Part shown: positions 8,907 to 16,969 of the stretch, one piece after another | How the letters are laid out: each line of letters opens with the position of its first letter | Numbering within the stretch: position 1 is the stretch's first letter | DNA from: Oscillospiraceae bacterium | GTDB taxonomy: Bacteria > Bacillota > Clostridia > Oscillospirales > Ruminococcaceae | Assembly (NCBI GenBank): GCA_017415165.1 | Contig: JAFQIY010000035.1 | Coordinates: 79,152 to 143,151, forward strand | Length of the DNA stretch: 64,000 nt | Direction of reading: 5' to 3' | Position numbers and translations under genes: made by a program | Notes under the pieces: model-generated | Told to the model about the DNA's origin: nothing | Databases searched by the model: none | Seen by the model: the letters and a program-made list of their open reading frames with translations, nothing else

Positions 8907-10184
8907 TTATTCCTTGCCGCTTAGGGAATCAAGGAACTTGGACTTGATAATTTCTGTAATTCTTACCGCGAAGTTATCATCAATTACAACAACGTCTCCC
9001 TTGGCAATAAGGTTGCCGTTAACGATGATATCAACGGGAGCACCTGCCTGACGTTCAAGCTCGATGATAGTACCCTGTGTAAATTCCAGAATATCCTTGA
9101 CCTTCTTTACAGCCGAACCGATTTCAACCGTAACATTCAGCGGAACATTCATCAGCAGCTTGAGGTTATCGTTCTGCTCCTGAGAAAGTGAGCTGTTCTG
9201 ATACGATGCAAAGTTCTGAAGCTGAACAGGCTGAACATTCACAGCAGGCTGTATCATCTGAGGCTGCATCATCGGCATACCCTGCGGCGGGTACATTCCC
9301 TGAGGATACATACCATACATTGCAGCCATATTCGGGTCTGCCATAGGCGGCTGACCGTAAGGCATCTGAGGCATACCCTGAGGGGGCATTCCCTGCGGCA
9401 TCGGCTGAGGTGCAGCCTGAGGGGCAGGAGCCGGTTCTGATGAACCGCCGCCGAGGAGCTTCTCAATTTCCTCCTGAGAAAGCGTTCCTCCGCCTGAAGA
9501 CGGTGCAGGCTCAGGTGCAGGCTCAGGTTCAACCTCATCAATGCTGTCCATAATATTGTTGTAGCCTGCCATCATCTTGTCTGCCATATCCTTGGCAAGT
9601 TCAATAGTAAGTACGGAAATAAATTCCGAATTGATTACACCATCGATTGTGAGGTCAAACTTTACAGTGCAGACGTGTTCCTGACCTGTAATGTCATACA
9701 TCTCATTCTTCATATTTGAAGCAGCATCGCCCTCCTGGACGATAGCCTCAGGTGTAGAGATATCAACAGTTGTTTCGATGATTTCCGAAAGTGCTGTAGC
9801 AGAAGCACCCATCATCTGGTTCATAACCTCGCAGACTGCCGAAATGTTCATTTCGTCGAACTGGAAATCATCTGTAACCTCCAGCGGCAGACCCATCAGC
9901 TGATTAAGAATAAGCTGAACGTCATTCTGCTTGAGAACCAGCACATTCTGACCCGAAACACCTTGCGTATATTTGATTCGTACCATAATCGAAGGCTCAA
10001 GTTCAGGGAATGAAAGCTCTTCGGATCTGACAATGCTGACCTGTGGGGTGGTAATCCATACCTTAGCAGAAAGCATATTTGAAACTGCTGTAGCTGCCGA
10101 ACCCATAGTGATGTTCATTATCTCACCGATGGCGTCCATCTCTATATCGCCGAAACCTTCGAGAACAAGCTTCTCATCGCTCAT
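8907..10184 (-). CDS. fliY: flagellar switch protein and CheY-P phosphatase FliY
   Basis: Protein of 425 residues with a CheC-like N-terminal half and a FliN-like (SpoA) C-terminal domain. Two phosphatase sites of the form D/S-x3-E-x2-N-x22-P are complete: D17, E21, N24, P47 and S115, E119, N122, P145. A linker rich in Pro, Gly, Met and Gln (about residues 215-325) joins them to the C-terminal domain (about 345-425). FliY builds the motor C-ring and dephosphorylates CheY. The linker is longer than the family normally needs. Confidence 0.95.
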   Translation of the reverse strand: MSDEKLVLEGFGDIEMDAIGEIMNITMGSAATAVSNMLSAKVWITTPQVSIVRSEELSFPELEPSIMVRIKYTQGVSGQNVLVLKQNDVQLILNQLMGLPLEVTDDFQFDEMNISAVCEVMNQMMGASATALSEIIETTVDISTPEAIVQEGDAASNMKNEMYDITGQEHVCTVKFDLTIDGVINSEFISVLTIELAKDMADKMMAGYNNIMDSIDEVEPEPAPEPAPSSGGGTLSQEEIEKLLGGGSSEPAPAPQAAPQPMPQGMPPQGMPQMPYGQPPMADPNMAAMYGMYPQGMYPPQGMPMMQPQMIQPAVNVQPVQLQNFASYQNSSLSQEQNDNLKLLMNVPLNVTVEIGSAVKKVKDILEFTQGTIIELERQAGAPVDIIVNGNLIAKGDVVVIDDNFAVRITEIIKSKFLDSLSGKE

Positions 10185-10234
10185 TAGAGTATCCTTCCTT
10201 TCCGTATGCGGAGTGTATCACCGTTTCCGCACGG

Positions 10235-11245
10235 TTATTTTCCCAAATCCTTATATATATTATCAATCTTGACAGCTTTTCTTTTGTTCTTTATACCCAG
10301 TTTACCATCAAACCAGAGATTGTTGCCGATTTTTACGGTTACATTGCTGTCAATTGGCATATTCAAAGGAATTATATCACCGACCTGCATTGTAAGAACA
10401 TCATACAGGTCAAGCTTTGTTTCACACAAAACTGTGTCAATTCTGAGCTCGGAGTCCTTGATAGCCTCAAGCAGAGAAACACGCCTTTCCTTCTCTCTTT
10501 TCGGGTCAAGCTTCTTGGTTGTTCTTGACCATCTGTCACCGAATTTTGTCATAATCGACTCAAGGTTCATAGCAGGGATACAGAACGTCATTGTGTTCTT
10601 TACATCCTTGATTTCCATTTCCAGAACAACGAGAATTACAACCTCGTCAGGGGAAATGGACTGCATAACTCTTGCATTTGTTTCAATTGTAGTAATTGAA
10701 GGATTAATGTCTATATATGTACCCCATGGGTCCTTCAGCAGACCTGCCATCTTGTTCAGAACGGTGGAGAAAAGACCGATTTCAATTTCGGAGAAATCTC
10801 TGTTCTGTTCAATATAGTTTCCGCTTCCGCCCATAAGACGGTCCATCATTGAAAAAGCAATCGGGTTTGATACCTGCATAATGCAGTTCGTTTCAAGTAC
10901 ATCGTCATCGGTTATACCCATATTAACCATTGACATCATAACATAGTCAGGCAGCGCATTGTTGAACTCGTAGTAAAGCTGTTCCTCTATCTGGAGCACC
11001 TCAACCTTGCAGTAAACTCTCATAAGTCCTGTCAGGTAAGAGGAAAGCACTCGGGAGTAGTTTTCGAAAATGCCGTCGATAACTTTAAGCTGTTCCTTAG
11101 TGAACTTCTTCGGCATCTTAAAGTCATAGGTCTTTACCTTTTGTTCCTTTGACTGTTCCTCTATTTCCTCAAAGGCCTTTGAGCCTTCGGCAGAAAAACT
11201 GTTCAGCAGTGCGTCAATCTGGCTTTGCGACAATACGTCAGCCAT
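10235..11245 (-). CDS. fliM: flagellar motor switch protein FliM
   Basis: Protein of 336 residues. The extreme N-terminus ADVLSQSQIDALLNSF is the conserved CheY-P-binding peptide. A CheC-like middle domain follows (with ENYSRVLSSYLTGLM near residue 60), then a C-terminal SpoA domain (about 265-330, VGDIIPLNMPIDSNV). FliM forms the C-ring wall with FliG and FliY. It follows motB by 41 nt; in many Clostridia fliL occupies this position. Confidence 0.96.
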   Translation of the reverse strand: MADVLSQSQIDALLNSFSAEGSKAFEEIEEQSKEQKVKTYDFKMPKKFTKEQLKVIDGIFENYSRVLSSYLTGLMRVYCKVEVLQIEEQLYYEFNNALPDYVMMSMVNMGITDDDVLETNCIMQVSNPIAFSMMDRLMGGSGNYIEQNRDFSEIEIGLFSTVLNKMAGLLKDPWGTYIDINPSITTIETNARVMQSISPDEVVILVVLEMEIKDVKNTMTFCIPAMNLESIMTKFGDRWSRTTKKLDPKREKERRVSLLEAIKDSELRIDTVLCETKLDLYDVLTMQVGDIIPLNMPIDSNVTVKIGNNLWFDGKLGIKNKRKAVKIDNIYKDLGK

Positions 11246-11286
11246 TTTTTAGCAACCATCCTTTCCGGAATACTTTTCCGGTTTTT

Positions 11287-12213
11287 TTATTCCGACCTCA
11301 TGCCGGAGAGCACGTCTTCCTTGGAAACGTAAACCTTGTCAGGGTCTGTTCTTCCTGCGTCAACCTCAGGAACAGCCTCCTCAGCGGTATTCGTTTCGGG
11401 AACCGTACCGTCAGCATCGGAATACTGAACAAAATTTGCACCGTATTCCATCTGGAACAGCTCCTGGATAACCTCGGGGTCTGTAAAGTCAACGTCGTTT
11501 CTGATAAATACTATTTCAACTCGTCTGTTCTGACGTCTGCCTTCCTCTGTCTCATTTGTATCAACAGGACGGTATTTACCGTAGCCTGCCGATGAGAACT
11601 TATTAGGCTCACACGCATCAAGACTGAGCATATAGTTGATAACGGAGTTTGCACGTCCTGCCGACAAGCTCCACTCATTCGCATCGGAATTCGCAGCACC
11701 TGCGGTATGACCGCTTACCTTGATTGCGTGAATTCTTTCGTTCACGCTTCTGATACCATCGGAAATGATATCAAGAATATATTTACCTTCGTCAAGTAGA
11801 ACATCGCTGTCGCCTGCGAAGAAAACATTGTCTCTGAATCGCATATAAACGCCCGTGTTGGACATTTCAACGCTTACACTTTCCTGAAGATTGTTTGTAA
11901 CAACAACCTCCTTGAGATAGAGATAGAAATCTTCGAAATCGACGATTTCTTCATATTCCTCAACTTCGGGCACCGTGTTGTCATAAATAGCGGTGGGGTC
12001 GTTTTCAGGATTAGGTTCGCGTGTAACCTGCACGGATTCATCTACCATCTCAACCTTTGAAAGTGCTGTAGCAATATACTGCCATTTACTTGAATCCATT
12101 GATGACATTGAATAAAGCAGAACGAAGAATGTAAGAACCAGTGTAATCATATCACCATACGTGTCCATCCAGCTGCCGCCTTCTTCTTCCTGAGCCGGTC
12201 TTCTTTTGGCCAA
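11287..12213 (-). CDS. motB: flagellar stator protein MotB
   Basis: Stator subunit with a single membrane helix (about residues 18-40) and a C-terminal OmpA-like peptidoglycan-binding domain (HTAGAANSDANEWSLSAGRA). The ion-binding aspartate is D21 in DTYGDMITLVLTFF, counted from the TTG start at 12213, nine bases after AAGGGGG. The family-typical sequence AKRRPAQEEE begins there. The tail after the OmpA fold is acidic. Stator ions (H+ or Na+) cannot be decided from this. A probable internal promoter lies upstream. Confidence 0.93.
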   Translation of the reverse strand: MAKRRPAQEEEGGSWMDTYGDMITLVLTFFVLLYSMSSMDSSKWQYIATALSKVEMVDESVQVTREPNPENDPTAIYDNTVPEVEEYEEIVDFEDFYLYLKEVVVTNNLQESVSVEMSNTGVYMRFRDNVFFAGDSDVLLDEGKYILDIISDGIRSVNERIHAIKVSGHTAGAANSDANEWSLSAGRANSVINYMLSLDACEPNKFSSAGYGKYRPVDTNETEEGRRQNRRVEIVFIRNDVDFTDPEVIQELFQMEYGANFVQYSDADGTVPETNTAEEAVPEVDAGRTDPDKVYVSKEDVLSGMRSE

Positions 12214-12250
12214 AGCCTGTTCCCCCTTTCGCAAAAACCATACAAATTGG

Positions 12251-12296
12251 AATTATACTTCACCTGAGTATAATTTTTGATTATATTATTATACCA
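12251..12296 (-). promoter_or_regulatory. internal promoter and leader hairpin before motB
   Basis: Within the 197-nt spacer between motA and motB, an extended -10 box TGG-TATAAT lies at 12296-12288 (minus strand); the -35 position is poor. Just downstream, AATTATACT (12251-12259) and its complement at 12267-12275 can form a 9-bp hairpin in the leader. This suggests motB and downstream genes can also be transcribed independently. Confidence 0.45.
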
Positions 12297-12410
12297 TACT
12301 TTTGAACAAATTTAAAGCGTATTTTCGAAAAAAATTCACTTTTTAGCCACGGAATTTTCCGTCATATTTTAGGCACTTTGCACATTTTCGCCCAAATTAT
12401 TCCGTAAGGT

Positions 12411-13205
12411 TTATTCACCCTCACTTGACTGCTGCTTCTTAGGCGTATGTGAACTTGGAAGCATCATACGAAGCTTTTCCTCAACGTAACGTGGGTTAGC
12501 ACCTGAAATGATAGCAAGTGTACCCTCCTCGATAATCTGGAGACAGAGGACTTCCTGATTGTGGTTATATTTACAAAGGTTACCGATTGGCGTAAAAATA
12601 AGGTGGGCAAGGATACAACCATAGAAAGTTGTTACAAGCGCCGTAGACATACCTTGACCAAGAGTTGCAGCAGAGTTAGGGTCACTCGGATCAAGACCTG
12701 CAAGCATATTGATAAGACCTACAAGTGTACCAATCATACCAAGAGCAGGAGCAACCGCAGAAGCCTTTGCCCAAAGAGCATAATTATTTTCGTGACGCTC
12801 ACAAATGAAGTTAATGGAGTCATCAAGCATACTCTGAACCTTATCAGAGTCGTTAGCGTCAACAATAAGCATAAGAGCAGCCTTCATAAACGGGTCAGGA
12901 CAAGCGTTTGCAGACTCTTCAAGAGCAAGGATACCCTTCATACGGGCTGTTTTACAGTAGTCTACCATATCATTTATGTACTTGTCAGGGTCATATTTCT
13001 TAGGTAAAAATGCAATTTTAAGCATTTTCGGAACCTTTGTGAGTACAGACAGCGGGAAGTTGAAAACAACCGCACCTATTGTACCGCCAAGTACGATAGC
13101 AACAGACGGAGGATCCCAGAAACCCATAATGTCACCGCCTGTCATAATGCCCCATACAATAAGTCCTATCGCAAGGACCAGTCCGATAATACCCGAAATA
13201 TTCAT
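12411..13205 (-). CDS. motA: flagellar stator protein MotA
   Basis: Protein of 264 residues with four membrane helices and the conserved cytoplasmic loop. The helix 3-4 region carries the family pattern KASAVAPALGMIGTLVGLINML. Five MotA surround two MotB to make the torque-generating ion channel. The start ATG at 13205 has GGAGG eight bases upstream. It follows flbD, as in other clostridial operons. The spacer to flbD (13206-13286) holds short imperfect direct repeats. Confidence 0.96.
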   Translation of the reverse strand: MNISGIIGLVLAIGLIVWGIMTGGDIMGFWDPPSVAIVLGGTIGAVVFNFPLSVLTKVPKMLKIAFLPKKYDPDKYINDMVDYCKTARMKGILALEESANACPDPFMKAALMLIVDANDSDKVQSMLDDSINFICERHENNYALWAKASAVAPALGMIGTLVGLINMLAGLDPSDPNSAATLGQGMSTALVTTFYGCILAHLIFTPIGNLCKYNHNQEVLCLQIIEEGTLAIISGANPRYVEEKLRMMLPSSHTPKKQQSSEGE

Positions 13206-13286
13206 AATAAAACGTCCTCCAAAAATTTATTTTAGGCAATGCCTAAATCTATTTAAAGCAATGCTTGAATTTATGCTGTAATTTTC

Positions 13287-13478
13287 TTATTTATTGTTAG
13301 GGAAGCTTTCGCGTCTGAACTCGGCAGACTTATCAATGATTTCCTGAATAGTTTCCTGTACAAGATATCTGTGACCGTTCTGCATAGTCACAACAGTGTC
13401 GGGAGTTTCCTCGGCAATTTCGATATAGTTTTCGTTTACGAGAAGAATAGTTCCGTTAATTCGTGTAAGCTGTATCAT
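13287..13478 (-). CDS. flbD: FlbD family flagellar protein
   Basis: Small cytosolic protein of 63 residues beginning MIQLTRINGT, the family hallmark, and ending in a polar tail (RRESFPNNK). I choose ATG 13478 because AAAGGAG lies 7 nt upstream; the TTG at 13484 lies too close to that site. FlbD proteins are found between flgE and motA in Clostridia and Bacilli; their precise role in flagellar assembly is unsettled. Confidence 0.9.
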   Translation of the reverse strand: MIQLTRINGTILLVNENYIEIAEETPDTVVTMQNGHRYLVQETIQEIIDKSAEFRRESFPNNK

Positions 13479-13540
13479 AAGCAAACTCCTTTGTGTAATA
13501 TTTGTTATAATTTATACAATTTGTAACATATCAACGGCTC

Positions 13541-13782
13541 TGCGGAACGGACTTGCCGCTCCGCAAACCGATGAAATTCTGAGGGTAATTCTTCCGCCCG
13601 CCAAAGCGGAGAATTTACAGGGATTATGCGATTTTATCGCTTTGATGTCATTCTGCACCTGCTTTCCACAGCGCCAACTGTTGCATAAAAGCAGATGTTT
13701 AAAATCATAGGGCTGTGTTTTGTTTTTATGAGGATAATCATAAAAATAAAACACTGAGCTGAAAAGCATTTATGCTTTTCAG
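13541..13782 (-). repeat. structured spacer with four hairpins between flgE and flbD
   Basis: The roughly 300-nt gap 13479-13784 has no convincing gene. It holds CTGAAAAGCAT at 13759-13769 pairing with 13772-13782 right after the flgE stop; a 17-bp stem with one mismatch, 13715-13731 with 13738-13754; GCGGAGAATT 13606-13615 pairing with 13587-13597; and TGCGGAACGG 13541-13550 pairing with 13556-13565. None ends in a clear U-tract on the minus strand, so readthrough into flbD is expected. Confidence 0.6.
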
Positions 13783-13784
13783 GT

Positions 13785-14819
13785 TTATCTCTTGAGGTTT
13801 ACAAGCTCCTCAAGCATAGAGTCGGAAGTTGTGATAATTCTTGCGTTAGCCTGATAACCTCTCTGAGTAACAATCATATCGGAGAATTCCTGAGCGAGGT
13901 TAACGTTGGACATTTCAAGCTTGTTGGACTGTGTGTAACCAGCACCGGGGTCGCCGGGCTTCTTGATTTTAGCTACGCCTGAAGCTGCGGACTCAGCAAA
14001 GGAAGTGTTGCCGTCCTCGATAAGACCTTCCTGGTTATCAAATGTAGCAAGCTCAATTCTTGCGATAGCTTTCATTTCGCTGTTGTATGTAACAGTGATT
14101 ACGCCGTCCTTACCAATCTGGAAGGAAGAAAGGTCAGCGTAGGAAAGGCGCTTGCCGTTCTGCTGAGGCCAAGCCTTGTTGATAAGAGTTTCGATGTTGA
14201 TGATATTCTTGGACTTGAGGTCAGCACTTGTCAATGTGGTTGTAGCCGCTGTACCGCCGCCGCTTGAAGTGATATCAAGCTTTGCAAGTTCAGCAGCACT
14301 TACGTCGCCGACAAATGTTGTATCCGCAAGCTTGGTCAAATCATTGCAGGTACCAAGTACAAATGTATTTGCGCCAGCAACGAGGTTACCGTTGCTGTCG
14401 ATAGAAAGGTTACCCATTCTTGTGTATGTTGTAGACTTTGGTCTTACTTCAAGAGAAGTAAGGTCACCATTAGTATCAGCTGTCATTTCTGAACCATCAA
14501 ATGTGGAAGTGATGAAGAAGCCGTCGCCGCTGATAGCAAGGTCAAGAACACGGTTTGTTGACTGGAAGGAGGACATTGACATATCCTTGTCGATAGAACC
14601 GAGCTGAACGCCGTAACCTACTGTAGATGGGTTGTTACCTGCGAAAGAAGCAGTACCTGCTGTTTCACCGATAGCTGTTTGATAGTAGATATCACGGAAA
14701 GTAACTCTTGAAGCCTTGAAGCCGTATGTATTAACGTTAGCGATATTGTTACCGATAACGTCCATTCTTGTCTGGTGGGTTGTAAGACCCGAAACGCCTG
14801 AGTAAAGTGATCTAACCAT
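13785..14819 (-). CDS. flgE: flagellar hook protein FlgE
   Basis: Hook subunit of 344 residues. The N-terminal signature (LYSGVSGLTTHQTRMDVIGN, then NIANVNTYGFKAS) and the C-terminal helix (SNKLEMSNVNLAQEFSDMI, then GYQANARIITTSDSM) are both intact; the middle domain (about 130-280) is variable. The short length is normal for Bacillota. It is preceded by a 208-nt structured spacer and followed by a perfect hairpin directly after its stop. Confidence 0.95.
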   Translation of the reverse strand: MVRSLYSGVSGLTTHQTRMDVIGNNIANVNTYGFKASRVTFRDIYYQTAIGETAGTASFAGNNPSTVGYGVQLGSIDKDMSMSSFQSTNRVLDLAISGDGFFITSTFDGSEMTADTNGDLTSLEVRPKSTTYTRMGNLSIDSNGNLVAGANTFVLGTCNDLTKLADTTFVGDVSAAELAKLDITSSGGGTAATTTLTSADLKSKNIINIETLINKAWPQQNGKRLSYADLSSFQIGKDGVITVTYNSEMKAIARIELATFDNQEGLIEDGNTSFAESAASGVAKIKKPGDPGAGYTQSNKLEMSNVNLAQEFSDMIVTQRGYQANARIITTSDSMLEELVNLKR

Positions 14820-14870
14820 TGTTTAGCACTCCTTTTAAATATTAAGTGAACTTAAAATTAAGTTTGCGCT

Positions 14871-15022
14871 GACCGAAAACGTCCTTCAATCGTTCGGGAC
14901 GAAACGGTTTCCTTTCGGTCCGACCGTATAATAAGTCAACGCTAAGTTCAAAAATCGAAACTTTTGAATTTGAAAAGTTTTCGAAGAAAACTTGTAGCTC
15001 AAAAAAACGCAGTTTTTTTGAG
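14871..15022 (-). repeat. hairpin-rich spacer upstream of flgE
   Basis: The 208-nt gap between the flagellar operon protein and flgE holds GACCGAAA (14871-14878) pairing with 14913-14920 around an inner CGTCC/GGGACG stem, several A/T-rich hairpins (14949-14992), and an 11-bp perfect stem, CTCAAAAAAAC (14998-15008) with 15012-15022. The last has a T-run only on the plus strand, so it would terminate antisense rather than operon transcription. Confidence 0.5.
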
Positions 15023-15027
15023 TTTTT

Positions 15028-15453
15028 TTACATTATAACTGTGGAGTCAATATTTGTAAAAATGTTACCCTGCATATCGTCTGCAGAAAGTGTGGTAATA
15101 ACCTTGTTGTTCTTTACGCTTACGAGAAATGCCGTCGTATCAATCATAACAAGTGCTTCTGCCGAACCTCTTTCGCCTGCAAGCTCAACCGCTTTGTTCA
15201 GTCTGTCCAGCTTATTATCCTCGGAAAGGTCAATGTTTCGTTCATTAATTCTTTCCATAGCGTGCTTGGAAAACTGCACACCGCTGCTCTGATTGAGCGC
15301 TTCGAGCTGACTTTTCAGCTCCTTGGCAAAATCGCTGTTCTGTGGGGTAACCGTCTGACCGCCTGTCGGCTGCATCTGCGGAAGTCCCTGCGCCTTGCCT
15401 GTTGTTACCGATACATTTCTCAGCTGAAGATATTCACTGATTAACATCGGCAT
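15028..15453 (-). CDS. flagellar operon protein (TIGR02530-like)
   Basis: Cytosolic protein of about 141 residues found between flgD and flgE in many Bacillota and known only as a flagellar operon protein. The conserved core is VQFSKHAMERINERNI (about residues 60-75) followed by AVELAGERGSAEALVMIDTTAFLVSVKNN. The start is either ATG 15453 or ATG 15447; the second has better spacing from AAAGGA. Its biochemical role is unknown. Confidence 0.88.
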   Translation of the reverse strand: MPMLISEYLQLRNVSVTTGKAQGLPQMQPTGGQTVTPQNSDFAKELKSQLEALNQSSGVQFSKHAMERINERNIDLSEDNKLDRLNKAVELAGERGSAEALVMIDTTAFLVSVKNNKVITTLSADDMQGNIFTNIDSTVIM

Positions 15454-15472
15454 CAATCCTTTTCGTTATTCA

Positions 15473-16969
15473 TTAATCTGCAACAGTAATTCCCTGTGAC
15501 CTGAAATAGTTCTTGAAGCTTGCAGCAGACGCTGAATTCTCAAATTCCTCTGTAGGGTTGGAATAGTGTCTGATAGCTGATTCCATCGGAGTAAGCTTGC
15601 CTGCGAGAGCACCCGGTTTACAGGTTCTTGAACAGATTTCATCAAGTGTAAGATTACCTGAGGTCATCATCCACGCAGATTTGCCGCTCTTGAGAAGAAT
15701 TTCAACTCTCTGTGTGCCGTCTGCAAAGGTTACAACCTCGCCAAGCTGACCAACGCCGCTGTAGCCGATTTCGGTAATAGCCTTGCCGCCGCTTGTGTGA
15801 CCGATAACTTCACCTGTCTTAATTCTGGAAGTAATTGCAGTGTTGTGGATATAACGGATATCATACATTCTTGTTCCGAGCTTATCTGCGAGAGCCGCTT
15901 CTTCAGGGAAAGCCTCAACGGAAATTCTGTGAGGTACGCATCCGCCTTCGGAAACACCGGGTTCTGTAGTAACGCCCTTGAGCTTGCCGTCCGCTGTTCT
16001 TTCAGCTGTTTCAGGGTTAAGGTCTGCCGCTGTAGCTGTTACTCTGCCGCTGCCATAGGTATTGTCAACATTATTAAGAGAAACTGTTCCTGTAAGGAAT
16101 GAACCGTCTGCAAAAATTCCTGCTGCATAGTCGGGAACTTTAAGCTCAGCTGTTTCAATAATATAATCGTCTGTAATTGCCTGTGTTTCAGCTATTTCGT
16201 TTACTTCGCTTACACCGTTGACTTCATCAATAGCGTCAAGCTCCTTAATAAAGCTGTCGATAAGTGACTGTGACTTTGCCTCATAGCTTGCAGCCTCAGC
16301 TGTATATACTGTAAGGTCTTCTTCTTCAAGCTCAGCAGCTGTGTTATCGCCGTTAACCTCATCGTTAACAAGTGTAACATTTTCTTCGGCTGCTTCAATA
16401 ATTTCAACAGCTGATGCAGGAACTGCTTCCTTGCCATTAAGAACAACATAGCTTTCACCGCTGAGGAAAATAACATCTGTAACCTTAGCTGTTTCGCCTG
16501 TAAGAGTAATCTTAATGTCCTTGCCTACCATTGAATAAAGCTCTTTGTAAACATCGTCTGCAACAATATCGGAAACTGTTTTGCAGTCGTAAGCCTTTCC
16601 GTCAATCATAAGCTTAGGTTCACCGTTTGTAACCGTAACGGACTCAACCTTGCCTGTGTAATAATCGTAGCCATCGGTTACTGTAACAACCTTGCCAACA
16701 AGAGACGTAGAATAGCTGATATTGTTCTGCTGGGTCATATTCTTGATACCCTCAAGCATAGAATACTGCGCCATCTGATTGAGAACCTCAGAGTCACTCA
16801 TAGGATTGTTGAAGTCCTGATTCTGCATCTGTGAAACAAGCAGTTTGAGGTAGCTGTCAAAGTTCATATAGCTGTTTGACTCATCATCGTCGCCTGTAGC
16901 AGTATTAACGTAGGTATTGGAATACTTGCTGTAGACACCGATATTGGATAAGCTTAAGCTGTCGTCCAT
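15473..16969 (-). CDS. flgD: hook assembly scaffold FlgD with large C-terminal extension
   Basis: The N-terminal FlgD domain is clear (NFDSYLKLLVSQMQNQDFNN, PMSDSEVLNQMAQYSMLEGI, about residues 36-80), followed by SLVGK and a beta domain to about residue 185. FlgD caps the growing hook. At 498 residues it is two to three times the usual length: an acidic low-complexity stretch (about 190-270) leads to an extra C-terminal domain I do not recognise. It overlaps fliK by 16 nt and has GGAGG before the ATG at 16969. Confidence 0.92.
   Translation of the reverse strand: MDDSLSLSNIGVYSKYSNTYVNTATGDDDESNSYMNFDSYLKLLVSQMQNQDFNNPMSDSEVLNQMAQYSMLEGIKNMTQQNNISYSTSLVGKVVTVTDGYDYYTGKVESVTVTNGEPKLMIDGKAYDCKTVSDIVADDVYKELYSMVGKDIKITLTGETAKVTDVIFLSGESYVVLNGKEAVPASAVEIIEAAEENVTLVNDEVNGDNTAAELEEEDLTVYTAEAASYEAKSQSLIDSFIKELDAIDEVNGVSEVNEIAETQAITDDYIIETAELKVPDYAAGIFADGSFLTGTVSLNNVDNTYGSGRVTATAADLNPETAERTADGKLKGVTTEPGVSEGGCVPHRISVEAFPEEAALADKLGTRMYDIRYIHNTAITSRIKTGEVIGHTSGGKAITEIGYSGVGQLGEVVTFADGTQRVEILLKSGKSAWMMTSGNLTLDEICSRTCKPGALAGKLTPMESAIRHYSNPTEEFENSASAASFKNYFRSQGITVAD

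Noticed and set aside
13512-13769. 85-residue open frame in the flgE-flbD spacer
   Set aside because: It is translated from the hairpins, has no ribosome binding site and no protein-like composition.
14998-15022. Terminator upstream of flgE
   Set aside because: The T-run follows the stem only on the plus strand, against the direction of the operon.
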